Assembly: GCA_910589415.1 (NCBI GenBank) | Contig: OU342632.1 | Span: forward strand, 50,209,341-50,273,340 | DNA length: 64,000 bases | Reading direction: 5' to 3' | Origin: Malachius bipustulatus | Lineage: Eukaryota; Arthropoda; Insecta; Coleoptera; Melyridae | Made by a program: the position numbers and the translations under genes | Shown: piece by piece, positions 1 through 10,224 of the stretch | Position numbering within the stretch: the stretch's first letter is position 1 | How the letters are laid out: the number at the start of each line of letters is the position of its first letter | The notes under the pieces: model-generated | What the model saw: only the letters and a program-made list of their open reading frames with translations | Database searches by the model: none | What the model was told of the DNA's origin: nothing

Positions 1-969
1 AAACATGTATTCCTACCTCCGGCAAGAAAAACCTATTTGTCTCAATAATTTCTAACTTCTAAGAATCTTTGATTTCTTTAAACAAGATAACTTTATATGT
101 TTAGTTGCTGGAATTAAATTATGTTCCAGTACAGATTCTTAGATTGTTAGCTAGGAGTGATATTATTATGCCAATATGGAAAATACTTCGTTACACAAAA
201 TGAGCTTCAATTAAATTATTTAATTCAATCAATTGCTCAATTTTAGTGAATTCAACTAAGATTTGGTACTGTAAATGATAAAGTTGTTCTTATAACTAAA
301 TAAATGATCTGGAGGAAATACCTCCAGCCTTTAGTTCTTTCAAGAATAATATTTCTCTCAGTGTAGACGCCATCATGATGTATAGCTGCGTTCGTCAAAC
401 GTGGTTGTTGCTAATGATTTATCTAAGTAAACTTCTCTTGCTTATTTAATGGAAATAAATAATTCGGTTTTATTTTTGATATTCTTTTGCAGCTTTGTTT
501 GAATAAATCTGACAAATCGTGAAGTTCAAATCACAGAAAGCCATCATTACTGTTAGCTTGGTACCTATAGGTACTTAAATGGATTTCAGACAAACCAAAC
601 CAATAAATGGTAATACAGTTTTGACTCGCCCCGGTCTACGCGTATATAACAATAATTAAAGGTAATTTATAAATTTAACATTACTATATGGACAAATGGA
701 TGATTAATATGGGCAGCAAAATGTGCAGATACTTTTTATTGTATATTGTTGATCGGGATGAGGAGAGCCGTGACACTGCGCATTTTGTACCTTTATTGGG
801 TAGAAATTTTTTATTTATTGTTCGGGATTTCGATTCTTGATAATATTATTATTTCACCAGAACCGAAATCCCAACCAATAAATAAAAAATTTCAAAACGA
901 AAAGTTCAATAAAATATTACCAAATTTTTAGGTTAGGTAGGTTAGATAAGGTAGGTAGGAAAAATCCAA
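1..969. other. AT-rich non-coding DNA
   Basis: No coding signal is visible. There is a short hairpin at 309-327 (arms CTGGAGG / CCTCCAG, loop AAATA). The stretch near 350-372 ends in TTTCTCAGTGT, and so does the repeat that finishes near 1313, so both may be ends of one small unclassified MITE family. A short degenerate GGTTAGGTAGG run lies at 929-960. It is too short and irregular to call a telomeric TTAGG array. Confidence 0.4.
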
Positions 970-1315
970 ACTAAGATTGGATTCGGAGAAGAGTTTCATT
1001 TAGTTGAGAGAACTCAAAGTAATATTGAGAGAACCTGATTATAGTTTTGCGCAGTTTTATTAAATTGACATAAGAAAGCTTAGTGTGGTTCACTGAATTA
1101 TTATTTAGTTCACAACAGAAAGTTTTATTTGCGATCACTTTTATACAGTATCTTATGGCAACTAATTCTTGGTTGGATATCTCAAATTCTGGAACTAAAT
1201 AATTTAGTTGACGCAACTAAATATTTAGTTGCTCATTATCAATTAAATAATTTAGTTGGCGGAATTGCAAATTTACTTCCGCCAATGAAAAATTTTTCTC
1301 AGTGTGCTCTTTGAT
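970..1315. repeat. Cluster of TTAGTT palindromes, possible MITE
   Basis: Three spaced palindromes with arms AACTAAAT / ATTTAGTT or near variants lie at 1193-1209, 1215-1230 and 1241-1257. More copies of the TTAGTT hexamer on both strands lie between 990 and 1120. The segment ends in TTTCTCAGTGT, like the one near 360. Arrays of palindromic hexamers near an element end are typical of subterminal transposase-binding sites. I could not find both termini or a target duplication, so the mobile-element reading is inference. Confidence 0.35.
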
Positions 1316-4300
1316 TGAGGTATGCCAGGATTACTATGGCCGAAACGGATGCGCAAAAGAACCTACTATGACTGATTGTATCTCGTTTGGTTGGGATTTC
1401 TTTCGGTAAAGCGAGGAAATTTACTGAGACTTGTTGTTAACTGTGGACTTCCTGTCAGATGTCTAAAAGCGAATGATGAGCGAGAAAATTCGTTTGCAAG
1501 AGCGTAAAATGGTGCAGGGCGAGAGGAGCTGTGATTTTGCATAGAGAGTATAAAAAAGTGGAAAGCGAAGATAGATATATTTCATATATCTTTCAACCTT
1601 CTATCTATTTCAGAAACCACTCTTTTGCACTCCTGTGCTTTCTTATTATTTCGTTTTGCTTTTGTTTCGTTTACAGACTACCCGGTATATGGCGGGAATG
1701 TCTGTCTGATTTCATTTCAAGCATCAGCTTGAATTAATTAAAGAATACAACCACTTTGGTTACAGACTATCAGGGATTTGGCGGAAATGTCTGTCTATTT
1801 GTCGAGTTGCTGGCTTGGCTTGGATATCGAGAGCAGTGTTGGCATGTTTGTTTTGATATGCTACCTCCTCTTTAAACATTATACGAATGTCTTTCCAATT
1901 TGCTTTTTCCTTTTGTGAAAGCGGTTTTCCTGAATTAACGTCATACTCATGATAGTTGTTTCAACTCATTTTGTTTATTTGTCGTGTTGTCGTTTTGCCT
2001 CACTGGGCTACCTTTATTTGACCACTTTTGGACCGTCAATACCTATTTGCCCTGCGGCTACCTTTTTGTTCTACCTGACCTATCAAGGCGACGAGTCAAT
2101 ATACCTTATCATTTCGAATATGACGTTAGGAAACGTTAAGAAAGCGGTGGTCCGCTTTCTTAATACAACACGTAACGATGCACCGTTGGCGCTGCCTTAT
2201 ATCGTGATTTGTTTCTTATCATATCTCCCTAATCACGAGACTTAGCGAGTTGACCTCGCGGCTACCTTACTGAATTGTCCTGAACTTCAACTACCTAAAT
2301 TCTCATTCAAATCGGCCGATGCGTTGTCGTCTTTTCATTGTACCTAGCTACTTTAATTACACCGGCTTAACTTTCATCTCGCGTTTTCACCTGCTTGCTA
2401 TTTCGGGATCGAGATGTATTTCCGGCTACCTTCGTTTATTTCTTTGCTTTATCGATTGATGGAATTTTTATTATCGTGGGTGGAATACCTAGCGACTTAC
2501 TATTGTCTTTGCAAGGGGTTATTGTTTAGTTTCATGATTTCACAAATCTTTCCACCCGGTCTGTTTCTAGGTCATCCTGTCCTTTCAATCGGTGCGAGGC
2601 GCTTTTATAAAGGCATCTGGCAATATTTATTTACCCTTGCGGTAGCCGCTCTTTTGCTGTTCCGTGCTGGCATGTGACCAGCTAGTGCTAGAGCGATTTC
2701 TATTTTTCTGAATATTTAATGTGCTGGCGGGGATCGTTTACTTGATGTAACGGCGGGTGGCTGCGTTTTAATTTCCTAACAATTTTACCTTTAGGTATTT
2801 ACGTACCTATTCTTGCACTATTTGCTATTTCGGTTTGGGCTGATTTAACGAGGGAGATGGAAATAATTTCCTTATCATCCTACCTAGGTGCGATCCATTT
2901 CAGAGCCTTGATGCCGTTACATAATGACACATTTTTAGTTTGCGTTTGAGCAATAACTCGAGATTGATTGACTTAATTTATTAATGTAGGTAATTAAGAA
3001 TTTAACAGAAGTCTAAGGTAAACACAAAATGTGAAATTATTTTGCAAATTAAAAATATTCGATCATAATATAACTCCAATATCAGAATTATTATAAACCA
3101 CTAAAGAATGCCTCAGTATGCCTTAGTTCGAAGATAAAGTTCAGAGTACTTTGGAAAATCTAGCTAAATACTTAGATGTTGTTCTTATGGAATATTTTCT
3201 CCAATGAAATTCTAAACACCGCAAAACAAGTGCGTAGAGGTTTTCACAAAGAAAATTTATGGCTTCTAGTATTTTCCGTGTACATTCGAGGACTACCTAA
3301 AATGAGGGAAAGTTCTCGTTAAGGACTACTTGCATGGCAGTACGTCTGGGTGTTTTCGCTAAGAATGAAAAGCGAAGACGAATGAGTTTGTAGGCAACGG
3401 AATGATTGTGTAAAGTAGAGTATAGGAGTGTATAGATAGAATGTTTGGTGTCGTGTACTGATCCAGAGTACTGACCGCGCAAATTGCCCATGAAATAGTT
3501 CACAAATTTATTTGATCTTGAAATTTACTAGTATTTTTCCTACTCACCTGCCTACGGCTATCAAGGAGTACCTGACGTCCTAACTATCGCATTTGGCAAT
3601 AATAAACAATAATACACAATAGACGCTGCTAGTGGGCATGCAAACGGGCTTCGGTACTCGCTAAATTCCTAAACCTTCAGAGCAACTTTCCCGTAGTTTG
3701 GTGACTCTCTCCGACATTGAGAAAATCGGTGTCCGCCTTTTCCACGGGCATCGAGTTTTTCGGCTAGGGGCGAACTCCGCCTAATCTGAAGATGAAACTC
3801 TCCAATAAAGCAAAAACCGCTTTCCTGTATATCGGGCTATGTGATAAACCACCGTGTTTTATTGTAGTTCTGTAGTTAAATGTATTCTCATTCAAAACCC
3901 ATCGATCTCGAACCAGAACCAGGAATTAAATCTACCACGTAAGTACTGATGGACGCAGGGAGGTGTGTCATATCCGCAGGTAAGGTAGAAAATCGTCTCA
4001 GGGTTTTGGTTATTGGAGAGTATAGATGTCATTGGTCATTTCCCTTTGAAAACAATATCCAATTAAGAAATATTATAGAAACTGTAGGCAGAGAAGTAAT
4101 GTTCATGAAGCGTATACTGCGCATGCGTTCTAGTTGACTTTTGTCGTGAATAGGAATGGTGCTTATAATTACCTATTATTATTGTCTTAGTGAAATTACA
4201 TTAGTCTTTTGCGCTGACGATAATCATTGAAACGCATATACTGCGCGCTCAAAATGATTAATTTTCAGCTTTATTCATATTTATACAGGTACCGACCCGG

Positions 4301-5006
4301 AACTGAACGTCGCGACAATATATGAAAAGTGTAAAAATCTTGCCGAGCCCGTTCCTTACACTTACCCTTGCACAATAGTGAGAATCGGTCCTTACCTCAA
4401 ATAGGTTGTAGATAAATCAATAGTGGAGAGAAATCGATCGTGGTTTTTCGGTCGGTGTTTCAATTGTTCATGCGGCGATATTTTCTTAAAATCTGCAACG
4501 TCACTTCATGACGTCATACGAAAATGAGTTCTCAAAATGCCGAGCTATGATTGGCTCTATTCGGAAGAAGCTCTAATTTACCCACACTGCATGGAGATTG
4601 TACGTCAGTACTCAATAATTAACTGAAATTAGCAATATCGTTACATTGCCCTTGAACGGTTGATGGTCTAATGAAAGAATTTTTTTGGTTGAAAACTCTA
4701 ATACTTGTATTGGATTGTAGTACGAGAAAACCTTAAGCAGACATATCAGACAGAAAATACCCTCAAACATTGGAAAACCCTTATCACTGATAATATAAAT
4801 ATGTACCTATTGGGTTTGAGATGATCCCACAGATTATCGTCAAAATTGATTCGCGGTCAAATGTGCTGTAACTTTTAGAGTCGGTAGCATTCGACAAGTA
4901 GATCAGAGGTCTCCATGGACAGAAGCCTACAAAAACTCGTGTTCTCAAGATATTCTAGATACCTAACACAATGCAACAACATGGTATTTTTTATGTTGTT
5001 AGAATG
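1316..5006. other. Mostly unique non-coding DNA
   Basis: No gene is recognised. A 38-bp direct repeat lies at 1671-1708 and 1760-1797 (period 89 bp; both copies begin TTACAGACTA and end ATGTCTGTCT). From about 1850 to 2500 the motif GGCTACCTT or close variants recurs at irregular spacing (near 1857, 1997, 2054, 2260, 2422). The 1320-2700 part looks less AT-rich than its surroundings. Short frames here lack codon structure or family motifs. From 2700 to 5000 I see nothing beyond low-complexity AT-rich sequence. Confidence 0.4.
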
Positions 5007-5164
5007 CCCCCTCCCTAATTATTTTAGAGATACATGTTAGATGAATCATAAAAGTCTCACAGCCAATATTATAAAGGTTATGTTGCCTCCCCTCTAATTA
5101 TTTTAGAGAGAAATGTTAGATGAATCATGAAAGTTTTACAGCCAATATTATAAAGGTTCATTAG
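5007..5164. repeat. 79-bp tandem duplication spanning a MITE end
   Basis: Two similar copies lie head to tail at 5007-5085 and 5086-5164. Each contains TAATTATTTTAGAGA and ends with CAGCCAATATTATAAAGG, which is the terminal sequence of the MITE that starts at 5139. The first copy therefore carries a solitary 18-20 bp piece of the MITE end. This suggests a duplication of flank plus terminus after insertion, or slippage during excision and repair. Confidence 0.6.
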
Positions 5165-5364
5165 GCAAACGGGCAGATTTCTGTGCTCGTTTTTGAAGCT
5201 AATATCGACGTCAAATGATTTCATGTCAAACATTTTTTTAATTACCTACTTTCATGTCAAGAATGGATAAATTGGAAAAAAATTCCACTTAGACTGGATA
5301 CATTCTTCAGAAATTGTCACAGAAATTTGCCCGTTAACTTAATGAGCCTTTATAATACCCGCTG
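5139..5364. mobile_element. MITE copy 1 (CAGC...GCTG ends)
   Basis: A 226-bp element with inverted ends. The left end begins CAGCCAATATTATAAAGG and the right end is the inverse of CAGCGGGTATTATAAAGGC. Inside both ends is the shared inverted block AACGGGCAGATTTCTGTG. It is flanked by TTA on both sides (5136-5138 and 5365-5367), which fits a 3-bp target duplication. Related copies lie at 17338-17541 and 20809-21027. No protein is encoded. A 3-bp TTA target is used by PIF/Harbinger elements, but the terminal CAGC is not diagnostic, so superfamily is left open. Confidence 0.7.
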
Positions 5365-5928
5365 TTAAAATTGCAAAGCTGCTTCTGCTGCTGTTGTCAT
5401 ATTTTAAGTATGTTGAGCAATATAGAAAAGGATATATGGTGCACCCTGTATATTATTGAATAGATAAACTGTAATAATACCGATTACCGTTTCTGTTGTA
5501 TGTGCGTTCATACGTGCGTTATTCAACACTCAAAAGATGGAGCTTTTTGTAGATACTAAGGATAATTGAACGTGGTATTTTAGAAAAAAAGAGAGAAAAA
5601 AGACGAAAAATAATTGTTACGGGCTTTCTAGTAGGTACATCACCAAAATGAACTTATAATAATAATAACAACCTTTTTTCGACCATAAATGTAGTTACAT
5701 AAACTGCATACATATTGGTTTAAGACAACGAACAAACAATAGGTAATTAGATAGACAATTTCAACACCTAAAATTCATTAAAAGTATAGCATGCCCTAAA
5801 ATACACTTTAAAATCCCTATAATTAGCATACATAATTATAATTTCCATTGGTAGTTGGTTGAAGAATCGCACAAACATATCATGAGGACTTTTTTCATAC
5901 AAGTCGGAAGATAGTCTATGAACTTATA
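5365..5928. other. Non-coding; solo ACCCTGTA element end
   Basis: Sequence around 5415-5452 (AGCAATATAG ... GGTGCACCCTGTA) resembles the right end of the foldback element at 16594-17590, so a truncated relative probably sits here. The rest is AT-rich with no other feature seen. Confidence 0.4.
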
Positions 5929-6607
5929 GTCCGGGAGCCAGCGACATTTTTCAATGTCTTATTTGATAAAGCTTGGTTTATCTTTTGATATGTCGTAATA
6001 ATATAGCCTATCAACAAAATCCACTCCTGTCACCTCAATCGCGGGACAACGCTTATCAGCAGCTTATCAATGTTGTAAAAAAAAAAAAACGAGTAAATGA
6101 CAAACATGATAAAAGCTGAAACTTTACCCATCGTTTAATGATATATTAGTTAGAAAAAAATCACCTCCTGCCACCTGTATCGTAGAACGATGTACTCCTG
6201 CCATGGACCTAAAGATGTGAAAAAAAAATTTGACTTAAATGATAAAAGTTTAATTTTTTCTTACCGGTAGTTTATTAATGAAGAAGGCAGAAAAACTTAT
6301 GCTGCCAGCTATTTGTCGGAACCTGGCCTCGGCAGGAGGTTGTGAAGTTGTTGTTGGATAAGTGACACATACAGTACAGGAACGACTCTGAAGGCATCTC
6401 AAAAAAAAAATTTCCATCTATTTTCTCTCATTTTTTTGATAAATGATTTTCAAAAACATTATAAAAATATTGATAGGTATAAAAATATTTATAAGTAGGT
6501 ATGGAAATATTGATTTAAAAAATTGATAAACAGAAATCATTATTGAAATATGAAGTCACGCTAAATCTTCTTCTTCAGAATCCTCACTATCGCTTATCTA
6601 TTGCTTA

Positions 6608-6874
6608 TCGGTCACAATAGCCAAACTGTTATTAGAGTTTCGGTCAAACGATCTTTTAAGTGCAGCATGGCTTCGTTTGGTCAGTACTTGGATGGGTGAC
6701 CAAAATTATAATGGTAAAAAAAAGTTACGTGACCGATCGTGCTCCGGGAGGTACGTTAAAAAGGGGGTCCCGACTGCTTCACAGCAGTCGTTAAGTTACG
6801 TCAGAGGCCCTTGGGCTACTTGAAAACTTCTGACACTTGGGCTTTACCACAGCCATACGATATTATTATTATCA
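6608..6874 (+). mobile_element. 5S rRNA-derived SINE, copy 1
   Basis: The 5' third contains GTCAGTACTTGGATGGGTGA (6680-6699), matching the 3' half of eukaryotic 5S rRNA, the region holding the internal pol III control elements. Unlike a 5S gene, it is followed by an unrelated body (ACCGATCGTGCTCCGGGAGG, then TTGGGCTACTTGAAAACTTC) and ends in an (ATT)n tail near 6861-6874. A closely similar copy lies at 60326-60549. Flanks TTATCTATTGCT (6594-6605) and TTATCTGGTTGCT (from 6875) look like a diverged target duplication. This is the SINE3 type: pol III transcription from a 5S-like promoter and LINE-driven mobilisation. It is nested inside the long-TIR element. Likely non-functional as 5S. Confidence 0.8.
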
Positions 6875-6928
6875 TTATCTGGTTGCTGGTCATTTCCTCG
6901 GGATTATCTACTTCCTCGGCATCATATG

Positions 6929-7318
6929 CTATGTAAAGTGAGGTAAAAGGGATATTATTTCATTACCTGGAGCATTGATTCGACTAGGATCCGCGATTAC
7001 GACTTCGCCAACTAAAGTTGGTAATTGGTCGACTTCAAACCATCGAAATTTCAACTTCTCTTCTATTTCTTGCCATCCACAATCGCATGGAGACAGCAAG
7101 GTAGGATGTTGAGAATGTGCATTGGACCATATACTGGAGATATAAGCGGATCTGAGAATTTGTTGTCGCAGCTCCGATTTGCACGGTGGCAAAATAGGTC
7201 CGTCAAAGTTCTTCGTTTTTAATTTGAACTGCTCCTCAATGTCGTTGCATTTGAAAGCTTTCATGAAAATAGCCAGTCGGACCTCATTAACGTCTATTAA
7301 TTGTTTGCAGCCATACAT
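6929..7318 (-). pseudogene. Fragment of a conserved tryptophan-rich repeat-associated ORF
   Basis: A 129-codon antisense frame with the pattern LPPCKSELRQQILRSAYISS, then IW, SP, GW and W at regular spacing toward the C-terminus. From memory this LPP...H/Q-I-R-A-Y...IW...P..GW pattern recurs in many unannotated invertebrate proteins found near mobile DNA. Its function is unknown to me. Upstream, continuing antisense to about 7445, the peptide remains similar in style (hydrophobic, ETLEKIV) but a stop precedes the first Met, so the frame is broken. It lies in the centre of the long-TIR element, which suggests captured or element-encoded coding sequence. Not a complete gene. Confidence 0.45.
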
Positions 7319-7816
7319 GTCTCAAACAATTTTTTCTAATGTTTCGAAAATAGCATTTGTTTCGAAGTCTGGATAGTTCGGTAATTTCGAGAAGGCTTCG
7401 ATGAATTTAGGAACTTCTGCAAAATGGTGAATGGCCGATTCTTGCCCTTTTTGATTCTTAATTCTTAATTAATAAACTACCGGTAAAAAAAATTGAGCTT
7501 TTATCATTTAAGTCAATTTTTTCTTCTTCACATCATTAGGTCCATGGCAGGAGTATATCGTTCTACAACACATGTGGCAGGAGGTGATTTTTTTTCTAAC
7601 TGATATATCATTAAACGATAGGTAAAGTTTCAGCTTTTATCATGTTTGTCATTTACTCGTTTTTTTTAACAACATTGATAAGCTGCTGATAAGCGTTGTC
7701 CCGCTGGTGCGCCGGCAGGAGTTGATTTTATGTCAGGAAGGCGTTAATATGACACGAAAATAATGAAATGATTCTTAATCAAATGTGGCAAAAAAAAATG
7801 TCGCTGGCTCCCGGAC

Positions 7817-8789
7817 TATTATAGTCACTAGCATGACATTGTAAATTAATAGTAATTTCGCTATCAAACAGAAGGATAAATGAATGAGTAAACGTACTGT
7901 TCAACAATATAAATATTGTAGCAGAAACTCCTCAGTAACCCCGGTTACCTTGGCCATCTTGGTTGTATCTCTATAATTTCCCCACAATATATAATTTTTA
8001 AGGTTGATGGAATCAGACTGTGACTTACCAAAAATTTTCTTCCAACTTGTGTAGGAAAAAAGAGATTCCGAGGATTATTTGTTTCTGTTAAGACTGGCTT
8101 TCTAATTCGGTGTACATACTTACGAGACGTAGCTTGTAAGAATATTCAACTAAATGAAAACGGCTCTCGGCAAAGACGTCTAATTAATAATATTCCAGCT
8201 TTTCTTAGCTTTTCCTTATCTATTATTCAAGACCACTTTTGGCCGTATATCTAACCTAAGTTAGGAGAACATGTCGGCTGTTCACGTCTTCTTCCTTCTT
8301 GGTTTTTGAATATTAAAACTTAGACTCTCTCTTTGTTTATGGTAAAGTAAGGCAATGAATTAGCAAAAGGGCCTGACTTTCCTATGTTGTCCAATTATAT
8401 GGAAAATTTATCCTGAGAAGAGCTCTTTCAAACTTTTCCCGAACTCCTCATTCCGGTAGATTAGCAGATGTTTATGAAACTCTACTTGGATTAAAACGGC
8501 TGTTGCGGGAGAATTAAAAAAGAATTATGCCTGGCCGTTAGTGTCTACGTTCGACTCGCCTGAAGTCCAGTCACTGTCCGTTGCTGAAAACAAACACTTC
8601 AATATAATATTGGAAAATAGAAACTGCAGGTATAACCGGAGCTTCAGAAGTTTTATGATAATAATAAAGTATTGCAATGCCTTAAGTGGCACTGGGCACG
8701 TATTTTATTTTTCTCAAATACTGTCTTACATAAAATAAAAGATACTGTAACCAAGCAAAGCCCTTCCTAGTTTCCTGGAGTTTCCTGTT
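7817..8789. other. Non-coding, nothing recognised
   Basis: No repeat ends, coding motifs or RNA structures were recognised. Part of the 3' end of this stretch may belong to the decayed LINE that becomes readable at about 8790, for example as endonuclease-domain remains too diverged to read. Confidence 0.35.
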
Positions 8790-9790
8790 GGTTCTTGCCA
8801 AGAAAGTATAATTTCAAAAGGGCTAATTGTACTTTATTATACAATTCATTTCTGAATATGGACTGGTCAGCACTGTATGAAGTAGATGACCTTGATCGAT
8901 CATGTGATTACTTCTACATGTACTTCTACTCAATAATCAATCAGGTTATAGGTCGACATGTTCCGGTTTATGGAGGTTCTAGCCTAATAGTTCTACCCCA
9001 TTATATGAGAGGGATACTAGAAGGAAGAGCAGACTAAAAGATAAATATTCCAAATTGTGCAACAATTTTGGTAGGAAACATGATTATGACACGTTTTGAC
9101 AGTCTCAGAGCTGGGGAAAATTAGGCAGCGTTGTAAGGTTGCCTTTGAACGATACTTGGGTGGGGTTGAGGGTGATATCTCTGCGCAGCCAAAGATTCTG
9201 CATTAACAACAAGCTTTCTTCTACACTTATTCATAGTTTTTCATTTGATTATGACGGTAAAGATTTTAATAACCTTTATCAGATTGTTGATAAATTTTCT
9301 GATTACTTTTACAGATCTTTTAGCCCAGGGGTACAAAAGTATTTGACTTTTTCACCTGAGTCGGTCAACAACTCGCATTTTTGAGTACCACTAATAACTG
9401 CTTCCGAGATCGATTCAGCTATTCACAGATTAAAAAGTGCAAGTATATGTATGTGTAAATTCCCTGACTAAATAGAAACATATAGAATACCTACTCAGAT
9501 AGTCTGTGAGAATTCTCAGAAATACATAGAATGCACGGAATCGCTGACGGACTTTTGTACTGTCATTCTTATTGCAGGATTGTAAGTCGGTGTTTGTTGA
9601 TTCACTTTTTCATTGGTACAATCGAATTTGGCTATTAGCTAGAGGACCGATCACGACATTGTTCTTGAGAAATTGATTGGGATTTTTGGCCCTTCACTGG
9701 TCCTATAGTACTTCGTTTTTTTTTCATAGCATCAGGCCGTTTCTGATCTCCTTCTATGATTATCGCTCCTTTTACTTACTTCCTTACTCA
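8790..9790 (+). pseudogene. Decayed jockey/CR1-like LINE (linker to early RT)
   Basis: The frame at 8795-9037 reads YNFKRANCTLLYNSFLNMDW, typical of the region between endonuclease and reverse transcriptase in jockey/CR1-type LINEs (NFKRANFxxLYxxLxxxDW, then a D-V-D..C..FY block). A following frame (9139-9384, continuing) gives DFNNLYQIVDKFSDYFY and then LITASEIDSAIHRLKSA, matching the segment just before RT motif 1. Further on, scattered matches such as HDIVLEKLIGIFGPS (about 9650-9690) resemble RT motif 3 to 4. Frameshifts and stops are frequent, so this is an old, dead copy. No 3' tail was found. Confidence 0.65.
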
Positions 9791-10114
9791 CTGGCTTTTC
9801 TCAAAATAAATAAATAATGTTCTCTTCCATAACGAAGAGAATGATATGTCATTTGCTTATGTGTGACAATAATTTTCTCATTTTCAATGACGAAACTTGA
9901 TTGAGAGGTTCCAAAATTCAAAAAGTATGCTGATAAAAATAACTTCTTTCAAACGTGTTTATCCTCGTTTAGACATGATCAAACCGAACACATGCATCAT
10001 AATGTACACAGCAAAGTCCATAGCACCAGCACCAGTACCATTACCGGCATCGGAACAGGAACGCGGGGATCGGAAAATTCAATGAGATTTTTCTCTATTT
10101 TTAAAAATAATCTT
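9791..10114. other. Non-coding, nothing recognised
   Basis: AT-rich sequence after the LINE relic. A short CCAGCACCAGTACC stretch near 10025 is the only compositional oddity. No gene or repeat is supported. Confidence 0.3.
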
Positions 10115-10224
10115 TGAAACTTGAAACCTAAAAACTTGAAAACGTGGAAACTTTAAAACTCTAAAACTGAAGACTTGAAAGATGAAAGCATGAAAGCAAA
10201 AATCTGAAACCTGAAACCTAAAAC
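10115..10224 (+). repeat. Degenerate ~10-bp minisatellite (AAACTTGAAA-like)
   Basis: About eleven imperfect repeats of a 9-11 bp unit resembling GAAACTTGAAA, CTAAAACTGAAG and CTGAAACCTAAA occur in tandem. The spacing is close to one helical turn, which would place A-tracts in phase and may give intrinsic curvature. No coding role is apparent. Confidence 0.6.

Larger units (their letters stand above)
5929..7816. mobile_element. 1.9-kb element with ~350-bp terminal inverted repeats
   Basis: The ends are inverted copies beginning GTCCGGGAGCCAGCGACATT (left from 5929, right ending 7816), flanked by TA on each side (5927-5928, 7817-7818). The arms run to about 6285 and from about 7455. Inside them are matching blocks such as GGGACAACGCTTATCAGCAG and ACCGGTAGTTTATTAAT. 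Each arm has several TCCTGCC motifs, which may be repeated binding sites. The interior holds an antisense ORF fragment (6929-7318) and a nested 5S-derived SINE. The TA flanks suggest a TA-specific element, but no transposase is visible. The arms are diverged, so the copy is not recent. Superfamily unknown. Confidence 0.75.

Noticed and set aside
929..960. Telomeric TTAGG repeat
   Set aside because: Only a few irregular GGTTAGGTAGG units; no sustained pentamer period.
6680..6701. 5S rRNA gene
   Set aside because: Only about the last third of 5S is similar, the rest differs, and the same chimera occurs at 60326 with target duplications, so it is a SINE.
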